This document shows, in pieces, positions 1 to 9,200 of a stretch of DNA of 64,000 nt; position 1 is the first letter of the stretch, and every line of letters starts with the position of its first letter. Source of the DNA: Candidatus Bathyarchaeota archaeon (GTDB lineage: Archaea > Thermoproteota > Bathyarchaeia > 40CM-2-53-6); contig VBBN01000006.1 in NCBI GenBank assembly GCA_005888735.1, positions 1 to 64,000 on the forward strand, read 5' to 3'. The notes beneath the pieces were generated by a model. It had not been told where the DNA came from and did no database searches. It saw only the letters and a list, made by a program, of their open reading frames with translations. The position numbers and the translations under genes were made by a program.

Positions 1-103
1 TAGCTCCTTTTGAGCGACTCTTTTGTTGCTAATTATTCGCTTTCGCCTCAATCGTCAACCGAAGTGGCACAACCAGTGTGGGCTGAGACCTCTATTGAGA
101 TGT

Positions 104-1408
104 TCAGATGTTCGCTCTGTTGGTTGGGACCACGATGACTGTTAGGGTGATGGTCGAGATTATCCACTTATTGCTGGCAAACACCATCACAATGTAAGCT
201 CCAGGATGGGTTGTGCTGTTTGTCGAAACGACTATCGAGCTGAGCAGAGTAAAGGTAGGTAGACTGGTTTCGGACAACCCATAACGAATGCTTGGGCCCT
301 TCTTAAGGTCCGGGCTAATCGAAGTGGAGAACCCCCAAAGACCCACGCAACCTTTGTCAGGTTGATAGATGTTCCCACAACTCGTCTCGGTTAAGCGAAG
401 TGTGATGGTTCCCGATTGTCCTCGCTGAAGTGTTAGCGTGGAGGTGTCGGTTGAGATGGAGAATCGAGGTGGAGGTACGATTTTGAAGGTGGCCGTGACA
501 GAGTTAGATATGCTGCCGCTCGTTGCCGTGACGTTGACGTTCCACGTGCCTGCTGGTGTACCAGGAGGAACGGAGAAAGTTAGAGCCGCCAAAGCGGCTC
601 TTTCAGAGAAGAGTGTCAACGTAGTCACGCTCAGACTCCATGACGGGCAGTTCGAAGCTGGGCAGAGAGGAGGGAGTGTAGTTGAAAGATCGACCGGCCC
701 AGTGAACCCTCCCGTGCCGAACAATACTATCATAGAGTCGCTGCCGGAACCAATCACTGTGTCGGAAGAACCCAGTAACGTTTGGAAAGATGGTGAAGCG
801 GTCATGGAAAAATCTGGTGCCAATGGTCCCCCAAAACTTGCTGTTTGCAGCGTGACATAGACGACACCCGGGTTAGTCAATGTCACGCAGATACCCTCGG
901 CGCTGGCTTGGTGCGTGCAACCTAACCCGAAAGTTATCGCTGTCCCGTTGTCCGAAGAGAGAACCTCGTAAACAATCTCGAACAGATTCCCGGTCCCTGG
1001 GACGGTGTATCCCAGAGCCGACGTTGCAAGCCGGGCAATCCCGCTCGTCGAGTTTACGGTTTGTAGAACTAGGATGCGGGGTTCTTGAATCAAGCTATCC
1101 GCAAGGATAACGCTGACAGGTTGCAGAATAGCAGGGTTTACGTGGACAGCGATGTCGAATCCATTCAAGGAATCGACTCCCTGAACGTTGACAGCGACGG
1201 TTACGTTCGACCCTACCAGGCCCGTGAGATTTGCGGGTGACGAGGGGCAATCCGTCGGGTTCGATAATTGGTCTGCTATGCAAACAAGGTCCGTTGTAGC
1301 TCTGGCCTGCATAGCCAGACTGGGAACTCCGAAGAATGCTGATAGGAAGAGAAGAAGGACTGGTAGAAGCAACTTCATTTTCGCAATCATACCACAACCA
1401 GAGCCCAA
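104..1408 (-). CDS. Secreted protein with cohesin-like domain
   Basis: Extracellular or cell-surface protein of about 434 residues. The chosen TTG start (1406-1408) lies 5 nt after a GAGGAG Shine-Dalgarno sequence; a longer ATG start at 1438 exists. A leucine-rich Sec signal peptide (MKLLLPVLLLFLSAFFG) is followed by a segment with the pattern of cohesin or related adhesion domains (VGSNVTVAVNVQGVDSLNGF, then VHVNPAILQPVSV). The rest consists of beta-strand, Ser/Thr-rich Ig-like segments ('FSVPPGTPAGTWNVNVTATSG' style). Cohesin-like domains are known in archaeal surface proteins, but no dockerin partner is visible here. The binding partner is unknown. The gene is the last of a minus-strand series with no clear operon partner. 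Confidence 0.75.
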   Translation of the reverse strand: MGSGCGMIAKMKLLLPVLLLFLSAFFGVPSLAMQARATTDLVCIADQLSNPTDCPSSPANLTGLVGSNVTVAVNVQGVDSLNGFDIAVHVNPAILQPVSVILADSLIQEPRILVLQTVNSTSGIARLATSALGYTVPGTGNLFEIVYEVLSSDNGTAITFGLGCTHQASAEGICVTLTNPGVVYVTLQTASFGGPLAPDFSMTASPSFQTLLGSSDTVIGSGSDSMIVLFGTGGFTGPVDLSTTLPPLCPASNCPSWSLSVTTLTLFSERAALAALTFSVPPGTPAGTWNVNVTATSGSISNSVTATFKIVPPPRFSISTDTSTLTLQRGQSGTITLRLTETSCGNIYQPDKGCVGLWGFSTSISPDLKKGPSIRYGLSETSLPTFTLLSSIVVSTNSTTHPGAYIVMVFASNKWIISTITLTVIVVPTNRANI

Positions 1409-1470
1409 ATTGTCTCCTCGCTTCTGACTATTAGGCATATTTTTGTCGATGGGCTCGTGGCAATTTCTGG

Positions 1471-1707
1471 TTACGCTATGTATCTGGCTTTAGTTCTCAG
1501 CCGTGGAAAGGCGAACAAAACAAGAATGAACAAGACCATCACAGATACCATGAATTCACCCAACGAATATTCGACTAATGTATCTAATGATGTGAACTGA
1601 ACACTCGTGGCGTAATAGAACATTCCGAGTATCGTGATCCCTTCTACTGCGAAAAAACCGTACATTGAGCGCGTGTGTTCAGTCAGTTTGTCGATGATGT
1701 CGCTCAA
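1471..1707 (-). CDS. Small two-helix membrane protein
   Basis: A 78-residue protein of unknown function. It has two hydrophobic segments, around residues 16-38 (FFAVEGITILGMFYYATSV) and 50-68 (FMVSVMVLFILVLFAF), and a short basic C-terminus. The TTG start overlaps the TGA stop of the preceding gene in a TTGA arrangement at 1704-1707, so translation is probably coupled. The upstream gene also ends in membrane helices, and the two probably act together. No family recognised. Confidence 0.6.
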   Translation of the reverse strand: MSDIIDKLTEHTRSMYGFFAVEGITILGMFYYATSVQFTSLDTLVEYSLGEFMVSVMVLFILVLFAFPRLRTKARYIA

Positions 1708-2295
1708 GCCTTTCTGATTTCCCGGGCAATGAATATCATTGCATAAACAACACTGGCTATGGCACCAACATTCGCAATGAGAAGCAAGGCTCTAGAACTA
1801 GGACTTACGTAGAATGTGACAACACCAACAAACCCAAAAGTGGTACGAGCGCCAGGTAAAACGGAAGTGTGTTACTACTTGGGACAGTTTCGGTTTTGAA
1901 GTCTTTAGACCTAACCGTCGGGGTAACGGAAGCCCGACATTCTGCGGAACCGGTTTAATTCCATCCGGAAATGCGCCCCGTTGAACCGTCTGTAGGAGAG
2001 TACCGGTCTCCCTGGCGTTTGCTATCAATTCTTGAAATTCCTCGTTCGTTAATACGTTATCGTCGAAGTTTTCAACCTCTACTCGCAGAGCTATCCTTTT
2101 GTCGGCACTAACATCAGGTGGAACCTCATTCTTAGGAATCTTTTGTATGGTGTAAAAGCCACTACTCCAAACACATGGTTCGGCCACAAGCGCCATTTGA
2201 TCGCTCCCTTCAAGGATGCATTCGTATTCCCTTTCTCGACTGCATATTGGACAACGAATGACCCTTCCATTCCTAGGAGAAGCATTGTCTGCCAA
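1704..2295 (-). pseudogene. Zinc-ribbon-start membrane protein, two frameshifts
   Basis: The first frame (2295 to about 1950) begins MADNASPRNG and has one CPIC zinc-knuckle-like motif, then a soluble region ending near PQNVGLPLP. Coding then appears to continue in a second frame (VRSKDFKTETVPSSNTLPFY, about 1915-1850) and a third (GFVGVVTFYV...VVYAMIFIAREIRKA, about 1845-1707). Together these give a plausible C-terminal pair of membrane helices ending exactly at the TGA that overlaps the next gene. Both shifts are of the same type (one missing base) and lie in or beside short homopolymers (cccc; tttt/ggg). Either the gene is decaying or the assembly has indels. Function unknown. Confidence 0.5.
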
Positions 2296-2428
2296 GATTA
2301 GAGTTATTCCACAAGTCCGGGTTTCGGCTCATTGAAAATCGGTAAGCTCTTAAAGATTCACGCGGCCGACGAGTCACCAATTCAACCAGAAAATCTCAGA
2401 CCAAATCTCCACGAATTAAGACTACAAC

Positions 2429-3064
2429 CTAAACCAGTTTTTCACCTAGCACGAACAAATGTGCTGATTTTGGATATATTGGATCTTTTACAATCTTAGA
2501 CCAAATGATTTCATATCCACATTCTCGCAGAAGTCTTAGATTTTTCTCCCTACCATAGTGACTCCAAAACATTTGGATGCCATGATAGTCTGCAATGTCA
2601 TGAGGAAGATCGCCGGCACCCAAGCAGAGGAGAGCTAAACCTTTAGGCTTGAGCATTCGGTAAAAGTTCAGCAGAATTCCTTTATGTTCAGAACGGGGAA
2701 CGTGAAAGATCGCATAGTATGAACAAATTGCATCGAAACTTTCGTCAGGGAAATCGAGGTTTGTAAAATCACCACGGATGAATTTTTCCTTTGGAACCGA
2801 TTTACGGGCCAGTTGGATCTGTTTTTCTGAAATATCCACGCCTATGACATCAAAATATCGTGCTAGGATTCGAGTCACAGGAATGCCCGAACCACAACCG
2901 GCATCCAGCACTCTTGCTCCTTTGGGCAAACGTTCAACAAGTTGTTGCAACAAACGTACGTCTTCAGAATCTCGAGCTCTTAATGCTCTGTATTGTGTTG
3001 CAATTTTATTGTATCCTTCTTTCACCATTTCTCTAGGATTCTTACTGATTTCTTCTTTCACCAT
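2429..3064 (-). CDS. Class I SAM-dependent methyltransferase
   Basis: Soluble methyltransferase of about 211 residues. The SAM-binding motif I is VLDAGCGSGIPVTR, followed by the acidic strand-2 end (DVIGVDIS) and motif at SFDAICSYYAIFHVP. The fold matches the UbiE/COG2226-like family, and the substrate cannot be inferred. An in-frame Met lies upstream (3091), but the ATG at 3064 is preferred: a TATA-like AATAAATATT at 3091-3100 would start the transcript a few bases before it, giving a nearly leaderless mRNA. It stands alone beside the left edge of the accessory island. Confidence 0.85.
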   Translation of the reverse strand: MVKEEISKNPREMVKEGYNKIATQYRALRARDSEDVRLLQQLVERLPKGARVLDAGCGSGIPVTRILARYFDVIGVDISEKQIQLARKSVPKEKFIRGDFTNLDFPDESFDAICSYYAIFHVPRSEHKGILLNFYRMLKPKGLALLCLGAGDLPHDIADYHGIQMFWSHYGREKNLRLLRECGYEIIWSKIVKDPIYPKSAHLFVLGEKLV

Positions 3065-3090
3065 AATCTGTAACACGGAACAAAAATTCA

Positions 3091-3100
3091 AATATTTATT
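3091..3100 (-). promoter_or_regulatory. TATA box of the methyltransferase gene
   Basis: An AT-rich AATAAATATT on the minus strand lies about 30 bp upstream of the ATG at 3064. This is the distance expected for an archaeal TATA box driving a leaderless transcript. Inferred from position and composition only. Confidence 0.45.
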
Positions 3101-3286
3101 CTAGTGGGGCCAACTAGACTAGTGTTCCGGAATTTTCGGCATTGTCGGAACATTTGTCTTCACTCTATTGACTCACAGCATGGATGTGAATCCCACCCCC
3201 TGCATAACAGTTCAACTGTTAAGCGCATGCGTTGGTACGGTTGTGCGTCCGTAAGGCTGAAGGTAGGAAATGCAAAAGATGATTGA

Positions 3287-3589
3287 GTGGCAACAAACAT
3301 TGAAGTCTACGACTACGAGGGACAAATCGAACGTCTGCTGGCCAGAGTAAAGTCTTCTTCTCTCGTTGAAGAGAACAAGCAAGCTCTGCAGGGGTTCTAC
3401 CGTTACCTGATTGCCAACGGCCTCAGTACTGCACGCACTTGCAAGTATCTCCTCGAAGCTTTCAGACTTTCCCAGCTCGGTGCAAAACCATTCGTCGATT
3501 TCGACAAGGCCGCCGACATGAGTACTCCCTTTCGTAAAATATCAACTCGGATTCCCAGAAGAGACAGAGGGCTCTGTCGCGAGCTTTGA
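3287..3589 (+). pseudogene. Truncated tyrosine recombinase (N-terminal domain)
   Basis: A 100-residue reading frame. Residues 1-75 look like the SAM-like, core-binding N-terminal domain of archaeal tyrosine recombinases: YEGQIERLLARV, then ENKQALQGFYRYLIANGLS, TARTCKYLLEAFRLS and FDKA. The sequence then becomes basic and nonconserved and stops at 3589. No catalytic domain (R...HxxR...Y) follows in any frame, so this is a remnant or the N-terminal part of an integrase split by integration. It marks the left side of the accessory island. GTG is the apparent start. Confidence 0.55.
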
Positions 3590-3706
3590 AGTTTGCAGGC
3601 GTTTGACAAGAACGCTTTGAATGGCCTAGCAAAAGATCTGGCCAAGTCTCAGTAGGCGTTTGAACGTTCCAAATTCTTCCTAGTTAGGACAAGGAGGATA
3701 AGACTA

Positions 3707-3787
3707 ATGAAACTCTGTGCTTTGGGGTGGACTGAATGCACCCCTCTATCAAGTCACTTCTCCAAGACATTGATTTGGAACGTATAG
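3707..3787 (+). other. Possible upstream ORF overlapping the DUF262 start
   Basis: A 26-codon frame starting at ATG 3707, preceded by a near-perfect Shine-Dalgarno sequence (AAGGAGGA, GGAGG at 3693-3697, 9 nt spacing). It runs out of frame across the start of the DUF262-HNH gene (3736) and ends at TAG 3785-3787. It could be a regulatory leader peptide or the degraded start of a lost gene. No homology is recognisable. Confidence 0.3.
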
Positions 3788-5223
3788 CCCTACCCGAAGT
3801 TCAACGAGAGTTTGTGTGGTCTGAGAACCAGGCCAAGGACCTAGTTGACTCTCTATACAAGGGATTTCCCGTCGGGTACATCTATTTGTGGCGGCCTAAG
3901 GACTCGAAGCCATTCAGACAGATTGACACCCACTCAATCGGCGAACGAGAGCCAGAGTGGTACATCTTGGATGGACAGCAGAGACTGACAGCGTTGACAA
4001 AGATTGAGGAGGGCGGAATCAAGGTCCGCTTCAATATCGAGAAGGAAGTGTTCCAACTTGAGAATACGGCGATTATGAACGACCCCAAATGGATTCAGGT
4101 TAGTGAGGTCTGGAGTTCCGGGACGGTCGAAGTTGCCAGAGCCTTAAAGGAGAAATTAGGAATAAGCCTCGACGAAATCTACGAAAAATATGTTCCACGT
4201 ATTGACAAGTTGTACCGTATCCTCGATAGGGAACTCCCAATTCACGAGATACGTGAAGACGACTATGGGAAGATTGCAGAAATCTACATCAGACTAAACT
4301 CCAAAGGGACTCGGCTGAAGAAGGCGGAGCTGTACCTGGCCCTTGCCGTTTTGCACATCCCTACCGAATTCAGGTCGAAGCTTGATGTGCTAGAAGAGGA
4401 GTTTGACGACTGGGACTTCGACGCTAACTTCTTCATGAGGTGCTTCACATGTCTTGCAACTGGTCAGAGTAAGTTTGAAGCAATAAGAGAATACGTGGCC
4501 CATGAACCCAAAGACAAGATTATCGGAATCTTGGATGAACTGCTGGTCTACCTACGTCAGGCCCTAAATTTGCTCAACACCCACTTGGGGCTGACAGCCG
4601 ATAAGTCACGGGAAATGATGCCGTCAGAGGTGGCGTTGGTCCCGTTTGTAGCATATCTCTATTCACGGAAGGGAGAAATGAAGAGTGACGAGGAGGTTGG
4701 CAAACTGATTTACTGGTATCTCATGGCCTCGTTCTGGGGAAGATACAGCGGCTCAACCGAGACAGCACTTGATTCTGACCTTTCCGCATTGGGCAAGGAG
4801 GATTCCTTGGCAAAGTGGATCTCGAACATTGTGGACGAAACGGGAAGGCTCGCAATCAATGATTCAGATTTAGCAGGGAAATTTACCAAGAATAAGATAC
4901 TCATGCTCTATTTCGTAGTTCAGAGGAACCATGGACTCGATTGGTTTAGTGGGACTGATTTGAAGAACACCCAGCAAATCGAACTCCACCACATCTTTCC
5001 AAAGGCTCTCCTACGGAAATTACGAGTCCCGGACAATGAGATAAACGATGTTCGTAACATGGCAATGGTTTCGGGCAAGGCCAATCGAAAAATTGGCGCC
5101 AAGGAGCCTGCTGACTACTTCAAAAGCGAAGGAATTTCAAAGGAGAGGCTGGTGGCCCAGCTTGTTCCAAATGAGGAAGCTTTATGGCACAAAGAGTCTT
5201 CATGGTTACAAGTGTGTCGTTGA
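3736..5223 (+). CDS. DUF262/HNH (GmrSD-like) nuclease
   Basis: A 495-residue protein with the two-part layout of GmrSD and related anti-phage enzymes. The N-terminal DUF262 (ParB/Srx-like NTPase) domain has PEVQREFVW near residue 20 and the hallmark ILDGQQRLTAL at 77-87. The C-terminal DUF1524-type HNH region has ELHHIFPKALL (His418-419) and conserved Asn residues about 20-30 further on (RNMAMVSGKANRKIG). Family members cut modified DNA or sense NTPs in phage defence; the target here is unknown. The ATG directly follows an in-frame TGA, so no longer start is possible. It lies between an integrase remnant and RHS debris, converging on the latter with a 9 bp gap. Confidence 0.85.
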   Translation: MHPSIKSLLQDIDLERIALPEVQREFVWSENQAKDLVDSLYKGFPVGYIYLWRPKDSKPFRQIDTHSIGEREPEWYILDGQQRLTALTKIEEGGIKVRFNIEKEVFQLENTAIMNDPKWIQVSEVWSSGTVEVARALKEKLGISLDEIYEKYVPRIDKLYRILDRELPIHEIREDDYGKIAEIYIRLNSKGTRLKKAELYLALAVLHIPTEFRSKLDVLEEEFDDWDFDANFFMRCFTCLATGQSKFEAIREYVAHEPKDKIIGILDELLVYLRQALNLLNTHLGLTADKSREMMPSEVALVPFVAYLYSRKGEMKSDEEVGKLIYWYLMASFWGRYSGSTETALDSDLSALGKEDSLAKWISNIVDETGRLAINDSDLAGKFTKNKILMLYFVVQRNHGLDWFSGTDLKNTQQIELHHIFPKALLRKLRVPDNEINDVRNMAMVSGKANRKIGAKEPADYFKSEGISKERLVAQLVPNEEALWHKESSWLQVCR

Positions 5224-5232
5224 GAACGTCTG

Positions 5233-5436
5233 CTAGAATCTGCCCCTTGCAGCGAGGAACTTTCTGTACAAACCTATCGCAGAACTGTAGGGTTTGCCAG
5301 TGAACTTGTACGTCTCGGAGCCTGTCGGTGTTGCATTGTCCTGGCCGAAAGGCTGATACTCATCAGAGAATAGAACTGCTCTTGTTGTTGAAGTTTCAGT
5401 CGAGTACTCCCGAGAAGCAGAGTTTTCAGAGAACAC
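5233..5436 (-). pseudogene. Displaced fragment of RHS core domain
   Basis: A 67-codon frame whose middle (VLFSDEYQPFGQDNATPTG, then FTGKPYSSAIGLY) closely matches the RHS core of the large protein upstream on the same strand (FTDNYQPFGKDNGTPKG..., FTGKPVSATTGLYYEY). It lacks the following YDPSIGRF motif and any toxin tip. It lies downstream of the putative immunity gene in the same orientation. Orphan RHS core or tip fragments in this position are typical of polymorphic toxin loci, where new tips are exchanged by recombination through the core. Almost certainly non-functional alone. Confidence 0.7.
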
Positions 5437-5467
5437 GGAAACCGGCTGGAGAAAGGACCGTCCTAGA

Positions 5468-6259
5468 TTAGCCGTTCTCTAGTGGAGGTTCCGGCGCGAT
5501 GTTCAGATTCGGTTGGAAGCCTCTTGAGAGGTCAAGGAATGCGTCATGATTCAGCTCCGCTTTGGCATTCTTCTCTGCAGCTAAGACCTCCTGCTGGTTC
5601 CAGTGGAAAGGGTCCGGAGCAAACACTAGCAGGAATCCATCGTCTACTCGTTCATTTCGCAGAGACTCTACTCGAGCCAAAGTTTGCTGACCAAATAGGT
5701 CCACATAGGCCTTTCCGAAGTAGTTCCCCCAGAACATGTCCACTACTCCCTCTCGGGGGGTCAGCGAAATGCTTTCACGACTGACCCTTCCATCCTTCAG
5801 AACGCGTTCTCTAAACTGCTTTGATTCGAACTCTGATTGGTGGTATCCTCTTCCATACAAAGGACTTCCTAGAGTTGCAAGAGCCTTCATCAATCGAACA
5901 GATTTCTCTGTCACATCCGGGGCTTTCCATTTGGTCCAGAAACTCTCGTTGAGCTTTACGGCTATGCTATCCACCCACGTTCTGTGAGTTCCAGGTCCGA
6001 ACCAATTGACTAACGCATAGAATAGCGCAGGTTGATCGCCTTGGTATATGCAGTCCCCAAATTCACTCTGCGATACCGACCTATTTTTCTCCCATTCGAC
6101 AGCCGCTTCTGTTAGGTCGAAACGCTTGGTTAGAGGTTCCCATTGGAGGTCGAAGAATTTCGCAGCGGTGCGGCCGCTACGAATTGAACTGTTGTAGTCC
6201 ATGCTGATTGTAACCGAGCCTTTGCGCATCGTTCTATCCATGGTACTTCTCAGGTGCAT
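5468..6259 (-). CDS. Putative immunity protein of the RHS toxin
   Basis: A 263-residue soluble acidic-basic mixed protein with no signal peptide or membrane segment. I do not recognise a family with confidence. Notable patches are FFDLQWEPL (about 35-43), CIYQGDQPALFYALVNWFGPG, MFWGNYFGKAYVDLFG and FLLVFAPDPFHW. The first ATG (6257-6259) lies 1 nt after the TAG stop of the RHS gene; a second Met at 6241 is possible. Immediate, coupled, co-directional placement behind a toxin tip is the rule for immunity genes of polymorphic toxins, so the role is inferred from position. Bacterial Imm families with conserved Trp/Gly motifs are the first comparison to make. Confidence 0.6.
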   Translation of the reverse strand: MHLRSTMDRTMRKGSVTISMDYNSSIRSGRTAAKFFDLQWEPLTKRFDLTEAAVEWEKNRSVSQSEFGDCIYQGDQPALFYALVNWFGPGTHRTWVDSIAVKLNESFWTKWKAPDVTEKSVRLMKALATLGSPLYGRGYHQSEFESKQFRERVLKDGRVSRESISLTPREGVVDMFWGNYFGKAYVDLFGQQTLARVESLRNERVDDGFLLVFAPDPFHWNQQEVLAAEKNAKAELNHDAFLDLSRGFQPNLNIAPEPPLENG

Positions 6260-6260
6260 T

Positions 6261-9200
6261 CTAGCTTAGAAACGGTACTCGGATTAGTTCGATTATAAGT
6301 CGATCTACATAGCCTTGCAAGGGATCCGACAGCTCGGTGTAGGGACGGGTGTATAGCGTGAATCGAGTTCCCGTATCTATGGCGTTCTGTATGGCTATTT
6401 GCATCTGCGATGTACGCGATAGGTAAGTAACGCTTTTGGCCTCGGAGCCGCTAAGGAAGTCGGGAATGTATGTGCCTAACTGGTTTGTAACCCGGAGCTG
6501 GCCGGGGCCCGTGTTTGGCGCTTCACCGTAAAGTTGGACAATATCATTGACAAGTGAAACATGGGACGCTTGTCCCGCGGCCAATCTAGCCACAGCTGAG
6601 GCTGTCGAGTCAGCTCCGACGTTCTCGAAGAAGTCCGCCGTGTTGACTAGGCCCTGAGTGCCTAGGCCAGCAAGGTCTTCGCATCCGCCTTCTTCGCATG
6701 CGGCAGGCCCTCCGATTGCGAGGGAAGCCGCTATTGCAGGGCAAGCAACGACACAGACGAATGCTATTCCGATTGCCGCTTCGACACCAAGGAAAATCCA
6801 CATCACCTTAACGTTGACCTCTACCGCCTCCTTGGTCAGCGGCTTGCACCAAGAGAGGGTGTGATCCCGGTCGCACTGCTCTCGTCGATGGTCCGAACCA
6901 AAACCTCCATCCATTCCGGTAGGATCGGTTGATGAAGTAGGCGTGTCAGTCACGTAGACGTATGGGTTGAGACTCTGAGGGTTGGACAAATGTCCAGCTA
7001 GTGGGTCTTGACTGATGAACCGTCCAATACTCGGGTCGTACCAGCGCTGGTACTCATAATACAAACCTGTCGTTGCGCTTACAGGTTTGCCAGTGAACCT
7101 GTCCTTCTCAGTATTGGCAAGGTTTCCTTTGGGTGTTCCATTGTCTTTGCCGAACGGCTGGTAGTTGTCGGTGAAGACATACGTGGCGTCATTGTAGGTA
7201 ATCATCCGGGTGCTGCCCAGAGCGTCCGTGTGGTAGTAGTACATCGCCGTCCTGTCCACGACTCGAGCTATCTTCAGCCCACCAGCGAAGACGTAAGCCT
7301 GGTTGTTCATGTTCAGCAGGTTCCTGTACATTATTTCTGTCCCCCTGTAGGCTAGGAACCAAGTGGAGGCGCCTTCGACCGCCTCCACCATCCGTCCGAC
7401 ACCATCATAGGCATACAGCGCCTGACCTGTACCATTCGTGGCCTTCAAGAGACGGTTTGCAGCATCCCAAGTGTACGTCCATCTGACCGTTCCGGTCGTG
7501 GTCACGTTCTGAGTCTTCAGGTTCCCGGTCAAATCATAGCCGTAGGTGATCTTGGTCTGCGGAGTGGTGTATGCTGTCGAGTTTGTCAACTGGCTTATCG
7601 AGTTGTAAGCGTAACTGGTGATGGTTGAGTTGAGCTTCTGCCGGACCCTGTTCCCAACATTGTCGTACTCGTACCATCCGCTCGTAGCGGAACCGCTACT
7701 CGTGATGGTATAGTTTGTGAGCCGCTGAAGGGCATCGTGCCGGTATTGCTCGTTGACAGTTACCAGGTTCACTGTGCCGACAACAGTCGCCACTGTTCCA
7801 GTGTTATTGTAAGAGTAGGTCAGGGACATTGTCGTAGCTCCACTCAGCGTGATGGTCGAAGGGCGGGACAGGTTGTCGTAGGTGTAATTTCCAATCAGTC
7901 CGTTGCCGAACTGCAATCCCTTGACTTGGTCGTTCTTGTAGTAGGTGAACGATCTCGCGTAGTATGTGGAGGCGCCCAGCCGGGTCACGTTGAGCACTCT
8001 TCCCAGAGTATCATACGCATACTTTATCGTGATGTCAGGGTTCAACTGTGAAATAGTCGGGTACATCAGAGTGTCCAGGAATTCGCCCTTGTAGGTGAAG
8101 CCCACTGTGTAGGTTTTGGAGACACCGCCGTTACGGGTCAGAGTGCCCCAGGGGCCGAAACATCCGAGGTCCACGACCTGCCGGCTCGCAAGGTTGACGG
8201 CAGACGTCTCGTTGAGAACCCTGTTTCTCGCATCGTAAATGTAGGTCACAGTAGCATTCTCGTTCTTCATCTGCAACAGGTTTCCATTCTTGTCATAAGT
8301 GTAGCTCGTGCCAATAATTGTGGTCGCTCCGCAGAAAGTGACTGTCTTGAGCCTGTTAACCGAATCGTAACTGTATAGAGTCTTGACGTTCATCCTATCG
8401 AAGCTTTGGACGAGGTTGCCGTTGTTGTCATAGACGTATGATTCGGAACGACTGTCAGGGTAACTGGACGATTTCAATCGATTAAGATTGTCGTAGGAGT
8501 AGGATCTGGTCTCAGCCAGGCTCACTAGTACATCGTCCATCACGATGTTCCAACCCACGCCCGTAGTTCTGACGACTTTGATTCCGGTTATTTGTTTGCT
8601 CTTGTCGAAAGCTGCGTTGATAAGAGTCCACGATACCACGTGGGGAAGAAATGTTGACGTGTAGCTTCCGTCGGAGTAGAGGACCTGGATGCTGTCGACG
8701 GTCGAGTTGGCATACAAGTACCACAGCGCGAGGGAAGAAACGTGGTCTGCGCGAATAGGTGCGGGAAAGTTCTGTTGCAGCGTGAAAGCCTTGTACTTGA
8801 GACTTGTAGAGTCATAGTACGGTGCGGCGGCATACCTTCCCGAATGGAAAAGGTCTGTTCTGATTATCATTCCTCCAGTCATCGTCCAGGAGCTGAAGGT
8901 TCCTGTTTCGAAGCTAGGATTCGAGATGTTGTTGTAGTCGGAGGTCGTAGTCTTCGTGAGCCTGCCCAACTCATCGTAGAAGTAGCTAGTAATGTAATAG
9001 TAGCCAGCCAGGAAGAGAGCGTTGCAAGACGAATCTGCTCGCTCGACCACGGATATTAGACGTTCGAGCCGGTCGTAGATGTTGCAACGGAAGTTTCCAT
9101 CCTCGTCCTTCGAATGGATCCATGAGGACAAGTCATTGTAAAGCTGCAATGTCGACTTTCCATCTGGCCTCGTTGAGTTCACCGTTCGGCCAAGAGCATC

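Noticed and set aside
3150-3210. Possible tRNA 3' remnant (attachment site) next to the integrase fragment
   Set aside because: Only a short GAATCCCACC resemblance; no stem or duplicated copy could be shown.
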